12,274 nucleotides of DNA from DATLYB01 sp964502525 (GCA_964502525.1 CAZCXH010000155.1:1-12274); one strand, 5' to 3'; shown: positions 6,701 to 12,274, numbered from the stretch's first letter. Program-made: numbers and translations. Notes: generated from the sequence alone by a model not told the origin.

Positions 6701-8608
6701 TTCTGCACCACCGACACGTGCATCAGCAACGGGTGCGTGAACATCCCAAAAACATGTGACGATAATATTTCATGCACCAACGATCAGTGCGGCAACGGAA
6801 GTTGCGTCAACACCTTCACCTGCTCATTGAACGACAACAACCCGTGCACCCGCGACACCTGCGTCAACGCAAGCTGCATCCACGTACCGAAAGTGTGCAG
6901 CGACAACAATGCCTGCACGAATGATACATGCCAGGGGGGAACCTGCGCTTTTATCCCGCTCTGCGCGCTCGATGACGGCAACCCGTGCACTACCGATTTT
7001 TGTTTGACCGGTCAATGCATTCACCAGAATAAAGTCTGCAATGACGGCAATTTGTGCACCACTGATTTCTGCGACAGCCTCGGCAATTGCGCCTTCGAGC
7101 CTGTCCGCTGCGATGACGGTGACGCCTGCACTGCTGACAGTTGCCTGAACGCCAGTTGCATCTATCCGCCCATCCCGAATTGCAGCGACCCGTGCGATAC
7201 AATGTCTTGCCATGACGGAAACGGGTGCACCACCGATTCATGCAGCAGCGGCAACTGCATTCATGCTCCTGTTGATTGTGATGACGGGAACCAGTGCACG
7301 TCTGATTCATGCGTGGGCGGCAACTGCGCTCACGCAACGCTGGGCGCCTGCAACATCGAAATTTCCGGCAGGATAGCCACCGAAACAGGCGATCCGGTTC
7401 CGGGAGTTACCTTAAATCTCACGGGCACGGGCGCGCAGAGCTTTGAAACTTCCTCCAACGGGCTTTACAATTTTGACGTGGCTGCCGGCAGCTACACCGT
7501 AACGCCATCCAAGAGCAACGACTCTATCACGAACAACGGAGTTTCCACGCTCGACATCATTTTGATCCGCAGGCAGATACTCTCCATTCAGCCGCTGAAC
7601 TCGCCTTACAAAATCATTGCCGCTGACGTTAATTTCAGCAAAACCGTTTCCACGCTCGACATCATCTATATCAGGACGGTGATCCTGCAGATCGCGCAGT
7701 CGTTTCCCAACGGCAGGCTTTGGGCTTTTGCAAACAGCGATTTCGTTTTCAACGACTCGCTCGATCCTTTCCCATATGATGATTTCCGTCAATACGTCAG
7801 CATCTCATCGAATCAGACCGAACAGAATTTCATCGGCATCAAATTGGGCGATGTTAATGATAACTGGGATCCCAATCAACTGAAAGCATCGTCTGCCGGG
7901 AATGTTATGTTTGTGATGAATGAATATAATGTGAAGCCCGGGGAGGAAATCATCGTGCCGGTGAAGGTGCGGGATTTTAAAAAAATCACCGGCTACCAAT
8001 TCACGCTGTCGTGGGATGCGGGTGTGGTCAGGCTGCTTGAGGTCAGCAACAAGTCGCTGAGCGGTTTCTACGGCACCCATGATATTGAAGCGGGCATCCT
8101 GACAACATCGTGGTATGATGACATGACGGAAGCGGTGACGCTCAGCGATGATGCAACAGCATTCGAGCTAAAGTTCATGGTGACGGGCGCGACAGGCGCT
8201 CAGACGGAAATAAAAATCGGCTCGGAGCGTACGGTGAGCGAAGCTTACAATGAGAATCTGGATTTATTGAATGTATTATCAGCGAACGGAACGGTGAAGG
8301 TCGGAGACGCCAATTCGCTCAATACCCAACACCCATCATCCATCACGCTTCAGGTGCAGCCCAACCCGTTCAGCAACGCCACCAATGTCATTTTCACCAT
8401 TTCAAAAGAAGAAACGGTGCGCATCGTGATATACGACCTTATCGGCAGGGAGATAAAACACATTCGGGGAAATTACAAAGCCGGGGAGCATTCGATAGAA
8501 TGGGCGGGCGATGATGACAGCGGAGTTGAAATGAGCAGAGGATTATACCACATCAGGATGGTGGCGGGCAACCATTCGCAGGCAGCGAAGGTGGTGTTTG
8601 CGAGATAA
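3767..8608 (+). CDS. Giant mosaic surface protein: 3 P-domains, SprB-like modules, Cys-rich CTDC repeats, dockerin-like, cohesin-like, T9SS tail
   Basis: 1,613 residues from ATG 3767. The signal peptide sits at about 36-56 (LLILAVCLSTANAYGQ), unusually far in; GTG 3848 (codon 28) is the better start. Domains in order: three proprotein-convertase P-domains (about 60-196, 205-335, 350-478; each with DL-x-V-x-V-x-I-x-HT/S-W/Y-I-x-DL, SP-x-GT and GTW near the end); one CTDC unit (488-509); three SprB-like modules (511-598, 599-691, 692-776); 17 Dicty_CTDC-like Cys units (778-1195); a carboxypeptidase-regulatory-like domain (about 1197-1248); a dockerin-like pair (about 1252-1310); GDVND (1361-1365); a cohesin-like domain (about 1378-1513); a type-A T9SS tail (about 1525-1613, VQPNPFSNAT, YDLIGREI, GLYHIRMV). 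No protease or other enzyme is recognisable. Probably a T9SS-exported surface adhesin or stalk. The gene stands alone and converges on lysE. Confidence 0.85.
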   Translation: MHNSFSLFLKTFRLFFYLSCPVRKGNPVTPVFHRIHSINSLLILAVCLSTANAYGQAFCYNDVAPITDFSTTSRSIVASGTIGKIADLTVYVVIEHTWIYDLTITLTSPNGRAVTLYDQSCGSLSTQYQNIQTFFDDAGSPIACPLTGLGFTIPVDSLSAFDGHSMNGTWTISVYDNESGDQGYLYVCCLMAKLDIEEFCPLSVFPETAIPDNQTISSQIAVSNTYGQITDLDVRVGLTHSYIGDLKIWLQSPAGTIDTLFSRSCLGADNIETYFDDQGSPLTCTPGPVNGVLTIPKYPLSVFNGEDVIGTWTLFVQDNATADMGTLHEWCLEPTVESDCSEYSKTGLVPIRDLQTISDSIIVPDTSGVILDLDVRVGITHTWIGDLDIWLESPSGTVINLYVGQCGLDTVRYQNIETYFNDEGSALFCPPTSGVPTIPFESLSALDGEPFEGTWKIYVHDYVSFDNGILNGWCLIPALGECVSSAQCDDGNPCSDDICQNNNECRNSCQLGISSVVYTANTVAGCNDGTVDAVITAGSCSAWTAYLMFANVIRKTWPHTDGPSISWDDIPANNYLMVVNEPGGCADSTNIDIAAGAPCSMQIKNAASTPTTVEGCNDGSINTFIEALVCEGQWTATLLDSLDNLVDLWTFNGTSPILWNDLPSGNYKIIASDNIGGCAKDTVITVSSGPPCRVQVQNLQTTIVDCSNNYITADISALTCEGKWWAYLYVSDYSSFFRTRNYMQSTDIAWTGIPLGDYHLLATDNAGCSDTVDITLSCSDGDPCTNDLCTGSCTHVFKCNDNNPCTEDFCQVNGDCSNIPINCDDGDPCTVDACANGNCQHTAVNCADNNPCTVDQCLSGNCAHTPTVCNDSNACTQDFCQNGNCVFQPTCALDDNNLCTDDYCVSRNCLHVPKACNDNYSCTQDVCIGGQCFYPTICVLNDTIPCTKDQCLNGSCAHVDTCSADQCANNPGICSDGDFCTTDTCISNGCVNIPKTCDDNISCTNDQCGNGSCVNTFTCSLNDNNPCTRDTCVNASCIHVPKVCSDNNACTNDTCQGGTCAFIPLCALDDGNPCTTDFCLTGQCIHQNKVCNDGNLCTTDFCDSLGNCAFEPVRCDDGDACTADSCLNASCIYPPIPNCSDPCDTMSCHDGNGCTTDSCSSGNCIHAPVDCDDGNQCTSDSCVGGNCAHATLGACNIEISGRIATETGDPVPGVTLNLTGTGAQSFETSSNGLYNFDVAAGSYTVTPSKSNDSITNNGVSTLDIILIRRQILSIQPLNSPYKIIAADVNFSKTVSTLDIIYIRTVILQIAQSFPNGRLWAFANSDFVFNDSLDPFPYDDFRQYVSISSNQTEQNFIGIKLGDVNDNWDPNQLKASSAGNVMFVMNEYNVKPGEEIIVPVKVRDFKKITGYQFTLSWDAGVVRLLEVSNKSLSGFYGTHDIEAGILTTSWYDDMTEAVTLSDDATAFELKFMVTGATGAQTEIKIGSERTVSEAYNENLDLLNVLSANGTVKVGDANSLNTQHPSSITLQVQPNPFSNATNVIFTISKEETVRIVIYDLIGREIKHIRGNYKAGEHSIEWAGDDDSGVEMSRGLYHIRMVAGNHSQAAKVVFAR
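3815..3822 (+). promoter_or_regulatory. Candidate -7 element inside the extended 5' frame of the mosaic protein
   Basis: TACCTTTC resembles the TAnnTTTG -7 element. It lies downstream of ATG 3767 but 25 bases upstream of an in-frame GTG at 3848 that gives a compact signal peptide. If real, it argues for the GTG start. No clear -33 element is visible. Confidence 0.3.
3944..5200 (+). other. Three tandem P-domain coding segments
   Basis: Residues about 60-196, 205-335 and 350-478 repeat one pattern: a QTIS/SRSI strand, LTV or LDVRV with HTWI/HSYI, a DL-x-I-x-L-x-SP core, a TYFNDEGS-like segment (FFDDAGSP, YFDDQGSP, YFNDEGSA), PLSVFNGE or SLSALDGE, then GTW and a closing GWCL-like strand. P-domains normally follow a subtilisin-type protease; here none precedes them. 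Copies 2 and 3 are closer to each other than to copy 1. Confidence 0.8.
5297..6094 (+). other. Three SprB-like module coding segments
   Basis: Residues 511-598, 599-691 and 692-776 each start with a TxxxCNDG- or DCSNN-type strand, contain a central C-x2-W/K-W block (CSAWTAYL, CEGQWTATL, CEGKWWAYL), then I-x-W-x-D/G-I/L-P-x-G/N-x-Y and a closing (G)GC-x-D-T/S strand. This matches the style of SprB repeats of Bacteroidota surface adhesins, although these carry extra cysteines. Confidence 0.6.
6098..7351 (+). repeat. In-gene array of 17 cysteine-rich Dicty_CTDC-like units
   Basis: The translated unit is roughly C-x-D-x-N/D-x-C-T-x-D-x-C-x3-G/N-x-C-x-H/F, 20-24 residues, repeated 17 times between residues 778 and 1195 (units begin CSDGDPCT, CNDNNPCT, CDDGDPCT and so on). 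An extra unit lies at 488-509. The period is about 63-72 bp and the DNA is diverged between copies, so this is an old protein-level repeat, not a recent DNA expansion. The dense, regularly spaced cysteines suggest a disulfide-linked rod outside the cell. Confidence 0.85.
7517..8308 (+). other. Dockerin-like and cohesin-like coding segments
   Basis: Residues about 1252-1310 contain two related segments, NNGVSTLDIILIRRQIL and ADVNFSKTVSTLDIIYIR; the second has a dockerin-type calcium loop with D1287, N1289, S1291 and D1298. Residues about 1378-1513 form a beta-rich domain beginning VKPGEEIIVPVKV and GYQFTLSWD, as in cohesin-like domains. Both families normally bind each other; here they are on one chain. 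Confidence 0.65.
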
Positions 8609-8611
8609 TCC

Positions 8612-8709
8612 TTAAGGGCAGTTCTTAAAATTGCTCTTTGTATCGCCTCACCCCATCCCTCTCAATCCGGAAAAGGAGTAAGTGGTGGAATGGTGAGAAC
8701 TGCTCTTAA
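8612..8709. repeat. Small inverted-repeat element, third family, copy 1
   Basis: TTAAGGGCAGTTCT (8612-8625) and AGAACTGCTCTTAA (8696-8709) are inverted repeats with one mismatch, bounding 98 bp without coding capacity. It shares ATCGCCTCACCCC and other blocks with 9334-9442 in the same orientation. It fills the gap between the convergent mosaic-protein and lysE genes, and the lysE stop codon (8706-8708) lies inside its right end. It may serve as a bidirectional terminator. Confidence 0.65.
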
Positions 8710-9326
8710 ATCACAAACCAGATCATCCTGATTCCAAAGGCGATAAGCGCAATGCCTATTACCTGGTAAGCCCTCAGCAAAATGTCGTGGCGGATGAAAT
8801 TTTTGATGCGGTGGGCGAACACCACTTTCAGGGAATCGGTGGTGAGAATGCCGATGAGGGAGGCGCTCAGGAACGCAAAAAGGTCAGCGCTGAATCCGAA
8901 CTTGCTTCTGCCATAACCGATGACGCCAATCCAGACAAGAAAGACAAAGGGATTCATGAAGTTGACGAGGAAACCTTTTGTAAAGAGGGCGGGATAGTGG
9001 CGGACTTTGGTTTCGGTTTTATTATTATTCGTATAAAATGACGGCTTCAGCAGGCATTTCAATCCAAGCCCGATGAGGATGACGCTCCCGAAAATGGCGA
9101 GCCAGAATTGGTTCCCTGGGTTTTTAAAAAATGGGATGGCTCCGAAGGAGCAGAGCGCCACGCAGACCACATCGCTGGCGAAGATGCCGAACGCAACGGA
9201 CATGCCGCCCCAAAAGCCATGCTGCAGCGCGCTTTTCAGCAAGGTGAAAAAAACAGGTCCGATAAACACGATCATCGCCAATCCGACACCATACCCTTCA
9301 AGAAATGCCATTGGGCGAAGTTGCAT
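8706..9326 (-). CDS. LysE/RhtB-family amino-acid exporter
   Basis: 206 residues, the usual length for this family of inner-membrane exporters that expel amino acids or related small molecules. Visible features: an N-terminal helix with FLEGYGVGLAMIVFIGPVFF (8-27) carrying the family Gly-Pro pair at 23-24, the GFWGGMSVAFGIFASD block (37-52) typical of helix 2, a hydrophilic loop with TNNNKTETKVRHY (99-111), KGFLVNFMNPFVFL (117-130) with the conserved N-x2-NP-like segment, and two final helices. About six helices are expected. Met6 (start at 9311) fits family starts such as MAFLEG as well as Met1. The gene converges on the mosaic-protein gene. It is bracketed by two copies of one small repeat; the upstream copy begins 7 bp before the start and the stop codon lies in the downstream copy. 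The substrate cannot be told. Confidence 0.85.
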   Translation of the reverse strand: MQLRPMAFLEGYGVGLAMIVFIGPVFFTLLKSALQHGFWGGMSVAFGIFASDVVCVALCSFGAIPFFKNPGNQFWLAIFGSVILIGLGLKCLLKPSFYTNNNKTETKVRHYPALFTKGFLVNFMNPFVFLVWIGVIGYGRSKFGFSADLFAFLSASLIGILTTDSLKVVFAHRIKNFIRHDILLRAYQVIGIALIAFGIRMIWFVI

Positions 9327-9333
9327 GAATTTC

Positions 9334-9442
9334 TCAAGGCAGTTCTGAAAATCGCTCTTTTTATCGCCTCACCCCTTTCCCTCTCCAGAAGGCTCCAGAA
9401 GGAGAGGGAATAAGAGGTGGAATTTTTTAAAACTGACCTTGA
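9334..9442. repeat. Small inverted-repeat element, third family, copy 2
   Basis: The ends TCAAGGCAGTTCTGAAAA and (minus strand) TCAAGGTCAGTTTTAAAA are inverted repeats. Inside are ATCGCCTCACCCC, shared with copy 1, a perfect 8-bp stem CCCTCTCC (9379-9386) / GGAGAGGG (9401-9408), and a tandem of CTCCAGAAGG (9383-9392 and 9393-9402). It lies directly upstream of lysE, where a promoter would be expected. Confidence 0.65.
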
Positions 9443-9644
9443 TTTTGTTTATCCCGTGATTATTCCATCGGAAAATAAAATCAGCTCAAAGTTGCCCAAC
9501 GTAAAAGCAAAGGCAAATGAGGCACTTGCTGCTTGACCCAACTCAGTCCGTAATCGAAAATATTCAATCTGACGATTGCTCAGATAGCTACGCAATCCAA
9601 TAAACAGATGCGCTTGCATAATTCTTCATTCGCAATCCGATCCC

Positions 9645-9652
9645 TACCTTTG
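9645..9652 (+). promoter_or_regulatory. TAnnTTTG -7 element of the EamA gene
   Basis: TACCTTTG is an exact match to the Bacteroidota -7 consensus and ends only 8 bases before ATG 9661, so the transcript would have almost no leader. A matching TTTG -33 element is not seen at the expected distance. Confidence 0.5.
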
Positions 9653-9660
9653 CCTGCCAC

Positions 9661-10560
9661 ATGTGGAAGGTTCACTTAACGCTGATCACCGTCAACCTCA
9701 TTTATGGTGCCAACTATACGATAGCCAAGGAAGTGATGCCTGCTTACATCAAGCCATACGGATTCGTGCTGCTGCGCGTACTATGCTCCACAACGCTTTT
9801 TTACATATTACAGGCTTTTTTTGTGAAGGAGAAAGTGTCACGAAAAGATTTCCCGAGAATGTTTTTTTGCGGTTTTTTCGGAATCGCGCTCAACCAGCTT
9901 TTGTTTCTCAAAGGGCTTGACCTCACATCGCCTATCAATGCTTCCCTCATGATGATAACAGCGCCCATCAGCGTGTTGCTGATTGCGGTTGTCCTGCGCG
10001 TTGAGCGATTGTCGCTCGCGAAAATGTCCGGGGTGCTGCTTGCCGCCCTCGGTGCGTTCATCGTCATCTATTACGGCAAGCATCATTCGGACAGCCAGGG
10101 CAGTTTTCTCGGAGATATATATGTGCTCATCAACGCGGCTTCCTATGCGATGTTCCTCGTTTTGGCAAAACCCCTGATGGGCAAATATCACCCTATCACG
10201 ATCATCACATGGGTGTTTGCCTTCGGTTTGATATTGGTTATACCGGCAGGATGGAGCGAATTTGCAGAGGTTCAATGGCAGATGCCTTTCTCCGCCATGC
10301 TTTGCATCGCGTATGTGGTGGTGGGTGCGACTTTTTTCGCCTACCTGCTGAATATTTCCGCGCTCAACAAAGCCGATCCGTCATTGGTTGGCATCTACAT
10401 TTATTCGCAGCCTGTGATTGCTTCCGTAATTGCACTTGCATTTGGCAAGGATGAATTGAACTGGGCAAAGGTACTGGCAACCGTTCTTATTTTTTCGGGG
10501 GTGTATTTTGTGAGCGGAAAAAGGAACGTTCAGCCGCGCAATGCTGAAATAAGTCATTAA
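9661..10560 (+). CDS. EamA-family (drug/metabolite transporter superfamily) permease
   Basis: 299 residues with about ten membrane helices in two EamA repeats (about 4-138 and 150-287), the standard size and layout of this transporter superfamily. Typical features are NLIYGANYTIAK (12-23) in helix 1, an N-ASLMMITAPISVLLIAVVL block (93-112) followed by the conserved RVER at 113-116, then GVLLAALGAFIVI (124-136); the second repeat ends with YSQPVIASVIALAF (248-261) and VLIFSGVYFVSGK (275-287). The family exports or imports small metabolites; the substrate cannot be deduced. ATG 9661 leads straight into helix 1, so the start is well placed, yet it is only 8 bases after a -7 promoter element. The gene is divergent from lysE and separated from sufS by 344 bp, so it is likely monocistronic. 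A palindromic element begins 12 bp after the stop. Confidence 0.88.
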   Translation: MWKVHLTLITVNLIYGANYTIAKEVMPAYIKPYGFVLLRVLCSTTLFYILQAFFVKEKVSRKDFPRMFFCGFFGIALNQLLFLKGLDLTSPINASLMMITAPISVLLIAVVLRVERLSLAKMSGVLLAALGAFIVIYYGKHHSDSQGSFLGDIYVLINAASYAMFLVLAKPLMGKYHPITIITWVFAFGLILVIPAGWSEFAEVQWQMPFSAMLCIAYVVVGATFFAYLLNISALNKADPSLVGIYIYSQPVIASVIALAFGKDELNWAKVLATVLIFSGVYFVSGKRNVQPRNAEISH

Positions 10561-10572
10561 AGAAGGACTGCT

Positions 10573-10656
10573 TATACTTTGAACGGGATAAATTGCGACA
10601 TTGAGCCGTTTACAGTTTACAGTATTGATGCGGAAATTTACCCCGTGCACAGTATA
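10573..10656. repeat. Palindromic TATACT-ended repeat element, compact copy
   Basis: The left end begins TATACTTTGAACGGGATAAA and the right end, read on the minus strand, TATACTGTGCACGGGGTAAA; over 22 bp they differ at three positions. The 84-bp unit has a short core CCGTTTACAGTTTACAG. It is the reverse-orientation relative of 3497-3669. Lying just after the EamA stop, it could act as a terminator hairpin. Confidence 0.7.
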
Positions 10657-10709
10657 AAATAAACACACTCCCCCTCAGATTCCCGTTGTGCAACCTATAT
10701 ATATAAAGA

Positions 10710-10729
10710 GGCGAAAATGTTTTTTCGCC
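10710..10729. repeat. 8-bp perfect hairpin
   Basis: GGCGAAAA (10710-10717) pairs with TTTTCGCC (10722-10729) over a 4-base loop TGTT. It lies 175 bp upstream of sufS. The symmetric A and T runs would let it act as a terminator in either direction, possibly ending readthrough from the EamA gene. Confidence 0.4.
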
Positions 10730-10904
10730 AATGGATAACCATAAACTTCTGACGCGCTGCGCTACTAATGCGACACGATGCAGAAACGAAGTCAGTACGC
10801 GCCAATTCCAATTTACGATTTAATGAATTACGAATGAACGTGCCCCTTTGGCTTGCGCTCATGTCATCCGCACAAGGGGGAGAAAGAAGTAACTTTACTT
10901 TATT

Positions 10905-12161
10905 ATGACTCCTACAACAATCACAAAAAAAGCGCCTGCAATGAAAGCATTTGATGTGGAGCGGATCCGGGAGGATTTTCCGCTGCTGCATCAGAAGGTG
11001 AACGGTTTTCCACTGGTGTATTTTGACAACGGGGCTACTTCGCAGAAGCCCAAGAGCGTGATTGACGCCATCAACCAATATTACAGCATCTATAACAGCA
11101 ACGTGCACAGGGGTGTGCATTACCTGAGCGGTAAGGCGACCGATGCCTATGAGGAGGCGCGCAGGAAGGCGCAGCGTTTCATCAACGCGAAGGGAGAGGT
11201 GGAAATCAATTTCACCCGCGGCACTACGGAATCAATCAACCTTGTGGCGCAGACATGGGGGCGCAAATACGTGAAGCAGGGCGATGAGATTATCGTGAGC
11301 GCGATGGAGCATCACAGCAACACAGTGCCGTGGCAGATGCTGTGCGAGGAGAAGGGGGCGAAGCTGCGGGTTATTCCGATGAATGACGCGGGCGAGCTGC
11401 TGATGGATGAATACGACAAGCTGCTGAACGGGCGCACGCGCATCGTGGCGGTGACGCACGTGAGCAACGCGCTGGGCACGGTGAACCCGGTGAAGGAGAT
11501 TATCCGCAAGGCGCACAGCGCGGGAGCGATTGCGGTGATTGACGGGGCGCAGAGCGTGCAGCACATGGCGGTGGATGTGCAGGCAGTGGATTGTGATTTC
11601 TTCTGCTTCAGCGGGCACAAGGTGTTTGGTCCCACGGGCATCGGCATTTTATATGGTAAGGAAAAACTATTGGATGACATGCCTCCGTGGCAGGGCGGGG
11701 GAGAGATGATTAAGCAGGTAACTTTTGAGCAGACGACTTACAACGAGTTGCCCTACAAATTCGAGGCGGGCACTCCGAACATCGAAGGCGGCATCGGTTT
11801 GGGCGCTGCGCTCGACTATGTGACTGCTGTTGGATTGGAAAATATCTACAACCACGAGCACGACCTGCTGCAATATGGCACGCAACTGCTGCAGGGCATC
11901 GAGGGCTTGCGCATCTATGGGACTGCCCGCGACAAGGCGAGCGTGATTTCGTTTCTGGTGGATGACATTCATCCTTATGACTTCGGGGTGATTCTCGACA
12001 AGATGGGGATTGCAATCCGCACCGGTCACCACTGCTGCCAGCCGCTGATGGACAGGCTGAAGATTGAGGGGACGTGCAGGGCGAGCTTTGCGTTTTATAA
12101 TACGAGGGAGGAGATGGACAGGCTAGCGGAAGCGGTGAAGAGGGCGAAAGGGATGTTCTGA
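10905..12161 (+). CDS. sufS: SufS-type (group II) cysteine desulfurase
   Basis: 418 residues. This PLP enzyme takes sulfur from cysteine as an enzyme-bound persulfide, releasing alanine, for Fe-S cluster building in the SUF pathway in the cytoplasm. Visible residues: YFDNGATSQKP (39-49), TRGTTESIN (104-112), EHHSN with His137 (135-139), the PLP-contacting DGAQS (213-217), the PLP lysine Lys239 in SGHK, and the sulfur-accepting Cys377 in RTGHHC, followed by a second cysteine, Cys378. The length and order of motifs are normal for SufS and the RTGHHC motif separates it from IscS/NifS. Met13 (ATG 10941, MKAFDVERIREDFP) matches usual family starts better than ATG 10905, so the first 12 residues may be leader sequence. 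A weak -7-like TAACTTTA lies at 10890-10897. No sufBCD genes are in the window; sufS stands alone at least on its upstream side. A MITE-like element starts 24 bp after the stop. Confidence 0.93.
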   Translation: MTPTTITKKAPAMKAFDVERIREDFPLLHQKVNGFPLVYFDNGATSQKPKSVIDAINQYYSIYNSNVHRGVHYLSGKATDAYEEARRKAQRFINAKGEVEINFTRGTTESINLVAQTWGRKYVKQGDEIIVSAMEHHSNTVPWQMLCEEKGAKLRVIPMNDAGELLMDEYDKLLNGRTRIVAVTHVSNALGTVNPVKEIIRKAHSAGAIAVIDGAQSVQHMAVDVQAVDCDFFCFSGHKVFGPTGIGILYGKEKLLDDMPPWQGGGEMIKQVTFEQTTYNELPYKFEAGTPNIEGGIGLGAALDYVTAVGLENIYNHEHDLLQYGTQLLQGIEGLRIYGTARDKASVISFLVDDIHPYDFGVILDKMGIAIRTGHHCCQPLMDRLKIEGTCRASFAFYNTREEMDRLAEAVKRAKGMF

Positions 12162-12185
12162 AATTTCTGCGAGTTTAAAATCTAA

Positions 12186-12274
12186 GAGACTGTTTAAATT
12201 AGGAATAGAACGCAGATGGCGCTGATAAATATGATTTACCCGGACGAAAATCTGTGATTATCAACTGAGTTCGG
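12186..12274. mobile_element. MITE-like element, copy 2 (cut by window end)
   Basis: The sequence starts GAGACTGTTTAAATTA and continues AATAGAACGCAGATG, the same as the left end of 1117-1266; later, AATCTGTGATTATC matches AATCAGCGATTATC of copy 1. TAA (12183-12185) lies just outside the left end, comparable to the TTA of copy 1. Only 89 bp are visible; the right end is outside the window. Confidence 0.65.

Larger units (their letters stand above)
9327..9660. other. Non-coding interval between divergent lysE and EamA genes
   Basis: The first part is the repeat element at 9334-9442. The last bases carry the -7 element of the EamA gene (9645-9652). Nothing is recognised in 9443-9640. No lysE promoter is evident on the minus strand. 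Confidence 0.6.
10561..10904. other. Non-coding interval between EamA and sufS genes
   Basis: It holds the palindromic element (10573-10656), a short hairpin (10710-10729), an imperfect inverted repeat CCCCTTTG (10843-10850) / CAAGGGG (10873-10879), and the sufS upstream region. Nothing else is recognised. Confidence 0.6.

Noticed and set aside
6095..7337. Long open frames on the minus strand opposite the cysteine repeats
   Set aside because: They mirror the periodic Cys/Asp/Asn codons of the plus-strand array, show no independent family signal, and have low-complexity compositions.
6098..7351. Regular periodic repeat resembling a CRISPR array
   Set aside because: The repeats are conserved as protein, vary in DNA, have no constant direct repeat with unique spacers, and lie within a long open frame.
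7517..8308. Cellulosome component (dockerin plus cohesin)
   Set aside because: No glycoside hydrolase, carbohydrate-binding module or scaffoldin is present, and these modules commonly occur in Bacteroidota surface proteins unrelated to cellulosomes.
10843..10879. Imperfect hairpin upstream of sufS as a riboswitch or Fe-S regulatory site
   Set aside because: A 7-8 bp stem with a bulge and no recognisable aptamer core or regulator-binding palindrome; too weak to call.
10695..11120. Minus-strand open frame upstream of and overlapping sufS
   Set aside because: It overlaps the conserved sufS coding region, has no recognisable family, and its composition reads as an antisense by-product.

Overview
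The window looks like a chromosomal segment of a Bacteroidota bacterium. Two secreted proteins end in a type IX secretion (T9SS) type-A-like sorting domain, one gene matches the Bacteroidota-typical DUF4199 membrane family, start codons lack obvious Shine-Dalgarno sequences, and at least one gene is preceded by the TAnnTTTG promoter element of this phylum. The style of the giant surface protein (SprB-like modules, dockerin-like and cohesin-like modules, T9SS tail) recalls Saprospirales/Chitinophagales-type genomes, but that placement is inference.

Layout. 1-423 is the 3' end of an Lhr-type DNA helicase gene. 518-928 encodes a minimal SET-domain protein methyltransferase with a complete post-SET cysteine set. 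929-1396 is non-coding and carries a 150-bp MITE-like element flanked by TTA, sitting inside a short octamer tandem. 1397-2968 is a secreted alpha/beta hydrolase with a T9SS tail, followed 17 bp later by the DUF4199 membrane protein (2986-3489). 3490-3766 holds a palindromic repeat element. 3767-8608 encodes a 1,613-residue mosaic surface protein: three P-domains, three SprB-like modules, 18 cysteine-rich Dicty_CTDC-like units, a carboxypeptidase-regulatory-like domain, a dockerin-like module, a cohesin-like domain and a T9SS tail. A convergent LysE-family exporter gene (8706-9326, minus strand) is bracketed by two copies of a third repeat family. 9661-10560 is an EamA-family transporter, 10573-10656 is a second copy of the palindromic element, and 10905-12161 is the SufS cysteine desulfurase. 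A second copy of the MITE-like element starts at 12186 and runs off the window end.

How the genes work together. There is little sign of one integrated pathway: most genes are separate transcription units with repeat elements between them, and only the hydrolase and DUF4199 gene are close enough to suggest co-transcription. The common thread is cell-surface export (two T9SS clients) and membrane transport (LysE, EamA), with housekeeping genes at the ends (Lhr repair helicase, SufS for Fe-S clusters). I see no defence system, CRISPR array, phage module, tRNA or rRNA. The most notable items are the mosaic surface protein, the bacterial SET protein with its zinc-site cysteines, and the three families of small inverted-repeat elements, each present twice.
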